DNA of 64,000 nucleotides from Blasia pusilla. Taxonomy: Eukaryota; Marchantiophyta; Marchantiopsida; Blasiales. Positions 58,430 through 64,000 of the stretch are shown piece after piece (the first letter of the stretch is position 1; each line of letters starts with the position of its first letter). The position numbers were made by a program, and so were the translations under genes. The DNA lies in NCBI GenBank assembly GCA_050084515.1, contig CM114272.1, forward strand, positions 60,016,001 through 60,080,000. The letters run 5' to 3'. The notes beneath the pieces are model-generated. The model made no database searches, was not told where the DNA came from, and saw only the letters and a list, made by a program, of their open reading frames with translations.

Positions 58430-59007
58430 TTATTTTAAAAATTTTAACTAGAAAATGATTAGGTTTTTTTCTCCTTTTAGAGAATTTTTTTATCAATATA
58501 TATTTATTATAGAATTATAATAATTTATCCTTCTTCTATTTTTTACCTTAGGAACTCCTCCTTCCAAGTATAATCAAATTCTTGCCTCCTCCTTAGTGAA
58601 GATCTCTCTAAGCTTTCTTAGTGAAGTAGGAAAAAAATATTATTATTAATAATCTAAAATCTATGTCATCTATTCATTACCTCACAATCTAAACTCACAT
58701 GACTTAAAATGACTAAGGAGGAATCCAAAGTTATTCAATGACTCAATGTTATTCTCATATGACATAAATAGTATAGCTTTGCGCTTTAAAATGACTTAGT
58801 AGTTTGGAAGTTATTTTGTGATATGACTAAGCTATACCTCCAATTTCTACAATGACTCGGTCATATTGCAATATGACTGCACTATAACTAGTTGATGGAA
58901 AGATATGACTACTATATGACTAGTGGACATTCTAGTCATACAGGCTAGTCATGAAGAACATGAGTCATTTTAGTTCTAGTCATAAAAAGCATGATTTTCT
59001 TCTACTG
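58430..59007. mobile_element. CACTA-like non-autonomous insertion in the methyltransferase-like gene
   Basis: The right end reads GCATGATTTTCTTCTACTG (to 59007), the inverse of a CAGTAGAAGAAAA start. The interior is AT-rich with ATGACT/AGTCAT words between 58680 and 58980. Coding sequence of the gene stops on one side (D-I-M-E-I-L-Q) and resumes on the other (P-V-P-E-E-A-S-L-E). The left end is unclear (58410-58450). Confidence 0.55.
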
Positions 59008-59753
59008 CAAGATCTCCATGATATCGACACTTGGGGTTTTACCAGCTTCTTGGTTGGTCTTTGGATGCTCTTCGCTATTGGTCTCCTGCATTGGACCACT
59101 CGACCTCATGGATGAGACATCCTCCATTTCCACACTCTCGATGGGTCGCTGGGAGGATTCTTCTTCTACAGCAGCTGCCTTTTCCTTCCTCGCTTTTTCC
59201 AGTTTGGCTTTCTCGAAGGCGACGTCCTACCTCTTCTTTTGCTTGATCTCAGAATCCATGCGTTTCTTTTCGGCCTTCTCCACATCCGTGAGAAATTTCT
59301 CTTCTCGTTTCTCCTCTTGCTTCGCGAGCTTCTCTAGAGCAAGTTTCGCCAACATTTCCTGCTTCCTCATTTCGGTTTCTTGCTCGCGTTGCTTGATTTC
59401 CTCTTGCCGTACATCTATGGGCATGCGTCGCATAAAAGAATATGGGGTTCCTCCGGACTTGGGTGAGAAGCTCCGGCCTTGCTTGCTTTGTTTTTTTTCA
59501 AGTCATTATGAAATACGTCGAGAATGGAACGCTGCGCGAGGGGTTTTCACCCAAATCAAAGTTTCCTCTGAAAAGAATCTATTCAACTCGAACCATCGTC
59601 ACCAACTGTTGTAGCCCCCAAATGAAGAGACAATGACCAACCGTCGAAATGTTTGAGTAATTGGAAAGTCAGTTTTCTTAGTCGTGTGAACGGGGGAGTT
59701 GAAAGCAGTGCGGAAAAGTGTAGAATGGAAAAGTGAAAAGCCTCGAAACTGGT

Positions 59754-59763
59754 CCTTATATAC
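59754..59763 (-). promoter_or_regulatory. TATA box of the methyltransferase-like gene
   Basis: The minus strand reads GTATATAAGG, 320 bp before the first usable ATG and about 95 bp downstream of palindrome array C. A start of transcription about 30 bp further on, near 59725, is expected. Confidence 0.5.
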
Positions 59764-59856
59764 TTTCAGAGCCATTGGACTCGACTATTGGTGTCCGACG
59801 GGGAATCGGTTGTACGATGGTGGACCGTTACAGTGCAAGTTCCGCTTGGTCTGCCA

Positions 59857-60276
59857 GCAACCCGTCACAGCCCGACGGGTTGCAAGTGCAACGCCCACGA
59901 CTAGACGTGCAATCCGTCAGAATCCAACGGGTTGCTCATCAAGTCTTGGGCAGTGCACTTGCAACCCGTCTTGCAGGTAGTCATCCTGCCCAGTTTTTGC
60001 AACCTCTCGGACTCCCACGGGTTTCACGTGGAGTGTTCATCGTTCCCAGTTTCTACAACCCATTCCTCCAGCTAGCATGGTTCCTGTGCAACCCGTTGGA
60101 CTCCCATCGGTTGCACGGAGACCATTGATCATGCCCACGTCTGCAATCCTTTGGACCACGATGGATTGCACGGGCTCCCTCCATCCTATATCCCATGCAA
60201 CCAGTCTGACTCTGATGGCTTGCACAAGGACCATTCAGCCTGATTTGTGCAACCTGTCGAACTCCGACGAGTTGCA
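59857..60276. repeat. palindrome array C (upstream of the methyltransferase-like gene)
   Basis: The most regular array. Copies start near 59857, 59909, 59961 (right arm lost), 59998, 60053 (weak), 60087, 60142, 60196 and 60248, spaced 34-55 bp and mostly close to 54. Each full copy is about 29 bp, left half TGCAACCCGTCGGA and right half TCCGACGGGTTGCA. Changes in one arm are sometimes matched in the other, for example TGCAATCC with GGATTGCA at 60142-60170. Confidence 0.85.
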
Positions 60277-61319
60277 CAAGGTTGCGTGTGGAGAAAGTTC
60301 ATGTTCGTGGACATGTCCATGTCCGTGGACTTACGTCCGTCATATGGAAGGACTTTTCCGTATGGGCCCCACCTTTCCCTCCTTTCTCATTCCCCATACT
60401 TACCTTCGTGTTCTATACTCCCCCATTTCTTCCTCCTTCTACCTCCACTCCCTCCTTCCTCATTGCTGCTCTCATTCTTGCCTTGTCTTCCATCATGGAC
60501 TAAAAGTGTGGGTCCCTCCTCTTGGAACTCATGTCCATGGACATGTCCAGACTTGTCCGACCATGTCCGTCCTACGGAAGGACTTGTCCATTTTTGTGTA
60601 ACCATGCCCAACGGGCTAGGCGTGGGTTGGGTGCACGTTGGATCACGCTTAGCGTAAGCAAGCTAGATGCCGACTAGGTGTGAGCTAGGATGGGCTAGGT
60701 GCGGGCTTATAAGCGCGGGCCTCTTGCGGGCTTGACATCAACCCTCTGTGAAAAATGAGGGCGCAACCGCCTATGGGCGCAACGCAGGCTAGCAATCGAG
60801 CGTTAAAAAGGGGCGCCAAATGAGATAGGGACTATCCAAGCAAGGGTGAAATGCTCAAGTGGCGTGGGCTCGCGTGTGGGCTGAGGGTAGGCAGGCCCAT
60901 GGAGCCGTTCCTCCTCGGAAATAACATAAGCCCGCGGACAGAGATATGAGCGAGGACTCGGATTTTGTCAACGTGCAACCTTAGCAAAGACCCCATTGGG
61001 CGGGCTTTCGCCCATGAGCAATCATGCACATGGCTTACATGGCAGATTGCGCCTTATGAGGGCTCGCCCGTAGGCCTCAACTCGCCGTGCGGCCCCGTGG
61101 AAGATTTTCCCCGGGCATGAGCCCACTTAGTTGCAGCCCAACCCATCTTGCGGGCCTGTGGTGGGCCACTTGCAAGCTAAAAAATTGGTCGAGGCTTAGC
61201 GAGCCTATGTCTACATTACGCATTTGACGGGATTTCAAGGGGGGGGGAGGGCTTTGGCATGGGACCCATTGGGCATGTTCCTTGACATATCCAAGCTTGT
61301 TTGTTTCCATATAATCTTG
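60277..61319. mobile_element. GC-rich hAT-like repeat
   Basis: The left part has GTTCGTGGACATGTCCATGT and GGACATGTCCAGACTTGTCC, the middle GCGGGCTT words as in the 21.5-22.2 kb block, and the right end CCAAGCTTGTTTGTTTCCAT, then ATAATCTTG. The right end inverted resembles the left edge at 15569. No target duplication was found. Long frames inside reflect composition only. Confidence 0.35.
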
Positions 61320-61730
61320 GGATCCATATTCTAAGAGAAAATTTTATTTTTTCCCTCAAAAAATTCAAAAAAATTTAATTTGATTATGAAAAAGAATCCA
61401 TAGCTATGAAAGAAAATGAAAGTTTGATTTGATTAATAATGTGACTTAAATTGAATAATATTATTTTCTAAGATAAATTTTAATAATATTTTATGATACT
61501 TTTTGGTACTTGTTGAAAATAGAATATTAATTTAGAACCCATTTGACTTAAATCATGCTTCCTATGTAATATTTTTTATGTTCATAATATTTTATAAATC
61601 ATTTATATATATGATTATAATTATTTTATAAGTCATATTACTATATTGGTTTGGTAAGTGATAAAACTAAACCAATCAAGATATAATTTGAGTCACTTTT
61701 TACACAATTCATTCATTTTTTCTTCTAGTG
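61320..61730. mobile_element. CACTA-like fragment with right terminus
   Basis: AT-rich DNA ending CATTTTTTCTTCTAGTG at 61730, the family's inverted terminus. A few AGTCA words (near 61632 and 61691) occur inside. The left terminus is not visible. Confidence 0.45.
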
Positions 61731-62040
61731 ATTATGGAGCAGAAAATAATAATTTTTTGTAAGAAATATTTTAGTCAATAATCTCATTCTTCCATGTCAT
61801 CTCCCATCTCAAGTTATTATTTTATCTCTTAATTCCTGTCACTTGTGATTGTATCTATGTTCTCCAACAAGTTTGATTTGGTTTTCTTCTCTTTGAAAAA
61901 TTTCCATACTTATCGAGTGTGGCGTCTATCTAACACACATGCATTGAGTGTGAACTTGAGTACCTCAAGTTCACTATTTTGATTATGATTCAATCTGATT
62001 TTCATGTATATTTAATCCTAGGAAGGTTACATACACCACA
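61731..62040. other. no gene; spacer between two CACTA termini
   Basis: 310 bp of AT-rich sequence between a right terminus (61730) and a left terminus (62041). Nothing recognised. Confidence 0.4.
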
Positions 62041-62700
62041 CACTAGAAGAAATCCCTGGTTTTATGACTAGGTTATATGACTCATATGAGTCATATTTTA
62101 CATACCACGACTAACAATGACTAACGACTACTTTAGACACAAAATCCAAGTCATATTTGTTTGGCGACTAGGCTAACTAGGATGGTCAGCTTAGGTGGAG
62201 GTTGGTATATGACTAGAGGATGTAGTCATGAGGCCATGACTAACACGTCACTCAGATGACGTGGAATAATGACACATAATCAATGACATGGACTATTTAG
62301 TGTGATGTGTCACTGATGACATGGATTATTGCTGTGACATGTCACTGATGATGTGGACTTGAGTATGATTCGTCTAGTCATATGTGTATATTTTTCTAGT
62401 TACCACCAACGACTCTTTTAGTCATGGTTGGTGCGCAAAAGTTCAGAATATCTTATCAAAATGCACCAAGTATAGTCCATTGAGTTATAGTTGGCAACTC
62501 ATGTAGTCATTTTATTTTATTGAAATGATGGTATGGACTCATGTAGTCATGTATTATGACTAGAAGAGTAGAGTTACATGACTATTATAAAAGAGGACAC
62601 AATTGGTTTAGTCATGAAGATATGACAATATGAGTAGCGGAAATTATAAAGCCATTGCAAAGAACTGCATGAGTCATAGAATTATGACTAGAGAGAACTT
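62041..62700. repeat. CACTA terminus and subterminal repeats
   Basis: Pairs such as ATGACTCATATGAGTCAT (62078-62095) are themselves palindromic. The word ATGACT or its inverse recurs every 20-60 bp. Binding of an element-encoded protein is inferred from the En/Spm precedent. Confidence 0.65.
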
Positions 62701-63088
62701 GAAGCTTACTACTTTAGTTTTTTAAGAGTACTGTGCAAGTTATATTGATATGATTAGTGGGAATATAAATTTTGGATATTTTGGAATGTTTATTATGCCT
62801 TTTGAACGGTGCAAGAATGAATGGATCTGAATTATTGAAATCCTCTTTTGAAAAGAGATTTTGAGGGGTGGAATGTCACTTAAGAGTAGCTTCCATACAC
62901 TAAATTACAAAATGAATCATTATTACATGGGGTTATCATTCAAAAATAGATAAAAAAAAAATATCAAATATAGTAGGGTTTATGATCTCATCTTGAAAGA
63001 GCAAGAGAGATTATGTCATCCATGAAAACAAAGTTATTGCACCTTAGATAGTTGGGTGCCAAAAGAAAAGATTATTCTATTGAATCAC

Positions 63089-63352
63089 CTTTCTCATTTG
63101 CATCTCTGGCCAGAGCATGCTTGAACCAAAAGCATCACCAAATGTTTCTTGTGCAGGTTCGTCTATCAAATTTGGCATCCACAAAGCATGTTCTGGTTTG
63201 AACACCTCGTTTAGATCAACCCTCACCACGCCTAAGGGGATGTCTTTGGCATGGAACTTGTCTCTTCCACCAGAACCTGATATAACTCCTGACCCAAGCA
63301 CCATCCTTCTCAACTTTGGCTTGGTGAGTAATACGTGATCACCAATTCGTAG
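63089..63352 (-). CDS. CACTA accessory-protein exon (DUF8039-like)
   Basis: After acceptor TATTCTTTTAG the exon reads LRIGDHVLLTKPKLRRMVLG, then S-G-V-I-S-G-S-G-G-R-D-K-F-H, IPLGVVRVDLNEVF and IDEPAQETFGDAFGSSMLWP, ending M-R-K before a GTGATT donor. If unspliced the frame stops at 63077. No stop lies inside. The domain pattern occurs in plant CACTA-related proteins of unknown exact function. It is homologous to the decayed exon at 25927-26188. Only part of the gene is in view. Confidence 0.6.
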
Positions 63353-63592
63353 CTAAAAGAATACACAGGCATTTAGTTAGTATCAATTCAAATTCTTTCC
63401 ACATGCATTTGCACCATTAATCTGAAAATAAAAAACTGCTATGATATACTTGTTTGAAAGACCATCCCCATTTCGGTAGATGATGTGAAAAGTTCACAAG
63501 TCCTAGACGACCATTTGACTATCCACAACAAGAATTATCAGTGTTGTCATATAAACCTTGAACAGAAGAGGCCATTAGATGAGATAAATTAC

Positions 63593-63720
63593 CTTAGTTA
63601 TTTTCTTAGACGAGCCTGATCTGATTTCTCTTTCCTGCTCATTCAAACCATCAGATTGTAGCCTAGACTTCTGTCTTTTGGCTGGTGATGATTTGGCTTG
63701 GTTATCCATACTTACGTTTT
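63593..63720 (-). CDS. CACTA accessory-protein exon, basic linker
   Basis: The exon (acceptor ATGTGCAG, donor GTAATTT) reads N-V-S-M-D-N-Q-A-K-S-S-P-A-K-R-Q-K-S-R, then a Glu/Arg/Ser-rich end S-S-K-K-I-T-K. The phase matches the exons on both sides. The basic cluster could be a nuclear localisation signal. Confidence 0.5.
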
Positions 63721-63839
63721 CTGCACATTATCCACGACAAAGTCCATTGAAGGTTGTAGGAAGAAATGAGTTTTGTTTCGTGGATAGTTTGAAAACTATG
63801 CCACAGATAAATTCATTATGGCAAGGATGACATACTTAC

Positions 63840-63915
63840 GAGTGATTCGAGTATCACCATCTGCACTTTCTGTGGAACTTCTCCTTTTGTTGCTCGGTTC
63901 TGGCACTTCAACAAC
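63840..63915 (-). CDS. CACTA accessory-protein exon, partial
   Basis: Reads V-P-E-P-S-N-K-R-R-S-S-T-E-S-A-D-G-D-T-R-I-T up to a GTAAGT donor at 63839. The upstream limit is uncertain. Low-complexity, basic and Ser-rich. Confidence 0.4.
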
Positions 63916-64000
63916 CAACCCAAGTATTGAGAAATGAATCGTAAGACCAGATTCTTCACTTCAACAAGTAATTATATTATAAGACCCTACATGTAGTGAA

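Larger units (their letters stand above)
55795..59433 (-). pseudogene. beta-class DNA amino-methyltransferase-like gene, intron-containing, decayed
   Basis: Minus-strand gene in four pieces. The start MRRMPIDVRQEEIKQREQET (ATG at 59431-59433) opens a Lys/Glu-rich coiled coil to about 59010. After a CACTA-like insert, one frame runs 58405-57153 with few stops (mostly TAG): E-F-E-L-W-L-N-D-I, then MSPWEVLNCPIWLDFNDP, a basic Ser/Lys linker, then V-D-L-L-I-A-N-L-P-W-G (57395-57366). That fits methyltransferase motif IV ([DN]PP[WY]) with one Pro as Leu. After one frameshift, W-V-V-K-N-N-Y-P-L meets a GTAAGT donor. Exon 56626-56114 holds ALMQTLMEMCSRPSDLVLDL (motifs X and I, 56404-56375 for the latter) and, in a shifted frame, N-I-L-C-L-E-S. 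The last exon (55996-55798) ends EKSLVEEPARLRNIFVDDKV to the stop at 55797. Order IV-X-I is that of beta-class N6A/N4C methyltransferases. The substrate is unknown. Confidence 0.55.
62041..64000 (-). mobile_element. CACTA-like transposon, copy 2 (continues past the window)
   Basis: The left terminus CACTAGAAGAAATCCCTGGT at 62041 is followed by about 650 bp packed with ATGACT, AGTCAT and GACTAG words, then by a minus-strand gene whose exons reach the right edge. The design mirrors copy 1 (gene end, subterminal repeats, terminus). Exons here are free of stops in the parts read, so this copy is younger than copy 1. Confidence 0.65.

Noticed and set aside
55795-59433. Reading the LPWG protein as an RNA guanine methyltransferase (D-L-P-F-G type)
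   Set aside because: In that group the SAM-binding motif precedes the catalytic motif. Here the D-L-V-L-D motif follows it, as in beta-class DNA enzymes. Kept only as a weaker alternative.
59012-59614. Plus-strand frame rich in Ser/Phe/Leu (207 codons)
   Set aside because: It is the complement of the Lys/Glu-rich coiled-coil coding strand; runs of Ser, Phe and Leu are what that complement gives.
59857-60276. CRISPR-like regular spacing of palindromic repeats
   Set aside because: The DNA is a plant nucleus, repeats are diverged and spacers are themselves related; there are no cas genes. A transposon-linked array fits better.
60077-60657. Plus-strand frames of 174 and 136 codons
   Set aside because: They cross palindrome array C and the GC-rich repeat; composition is low complexity and no family pattern is present.

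Overview
The window is nuclear DNA of a land plant. It holds several plant transposon superfamilies (Ty1/copia, Ty3/gypsy, LINE, Helitron, CACTA, MULE-like), a plant S-protein-type gene, and spliceosomal introns with GT...AG ends and polypyrimidine acceptors. A non-seed plant (moss, liverwort, lycophyte or fern) is my guess from the style of the elements; the sequence does not prove it. About two thirds of the window is transposon-derived. Almost all coding regions are broken by stops and frameshifts, so most genes below are given as pseudogenes. Many of the stops look like C-to-T (or G-to-A on the other strand) changes of CAG, CAA, CGA or TGG codons, as expected where methylated cytosines deaminate.

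Layout. 0-4 kb: a copia fragment joined to a LINE 3' end, an antisense gypsy gag, and a 147-bp tandem repeat. 4.3-7.5 kb: an unrecognised coiled-coil ORF running into a probable LTR, then a 342-bp foldback element. 9.2-14.3 kb: a Helitron (Rep plus Pif1-like helicase) split by a LINE reverse transcriptase. 15.6-22.2 kb: GC-rich hAT-like repeats holding a complete 4,990-bp Ty1/copia element with a GTGTG target duplication. 24-27.3 kb: a CACTA element ending at 27277. 27.4-29.6 kb: an antisense gypsy remnant with its 5' LTR and primer site. 30-34.4 kb: several tandem duplications. 35.8-36.3 kb: the only clearly intact gene, a secreted S-protein homologue, in a segment that keeps many CpGs. 36.7-39.5 kb: a decayed copia. 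39.6-46.8 kb: mostly unrecognised CpG-retaining sequence with a second LINE 3' end. 47.1-48.4 kb: a 352-bp tandem repeat. 48.5-52 kb: two copia remnants and a Helitron fragment. 53.3-54.4 kb: a MULE-like transposase fragment. 55.2-60.3 kb: the most unusual locus, described next. 60.3-61.3 kb: GC-rich hAT-like repeat. 62.0 kb to the right edge: a second CACTA element in the opposite orientation.

The unusual locus (about 55.2-60.3 kb, minus strand) looks like a decayed, intron-containing gene for a beta-class DNA amino-methyltransferase. The motif order is motif IV (ANLPWG), a W-V-K-N segment, the motif X region and then motif I (DLVLD). A Lys/Glu-rich coiled coil precedes them. Three arrays of a roughly 29-bp palindrome, spaced about 54 bp apart in the best array, lie upstream of the gene, inside its first intron and downstream of its stop. 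This looks like a mobile element that carries a DNA methyltransferase together with dispersed palindromic sites. I know of no described element of this design, though that cannot be checked here.

The CACTA family links many scattered pieces: the same terminus (CACTAGAAGAAA) and dense ATGACT/AGTCAT motifs occur at six or more sites. Two long copies also share a protein exon related to a domain found in plant CACTA proteins.
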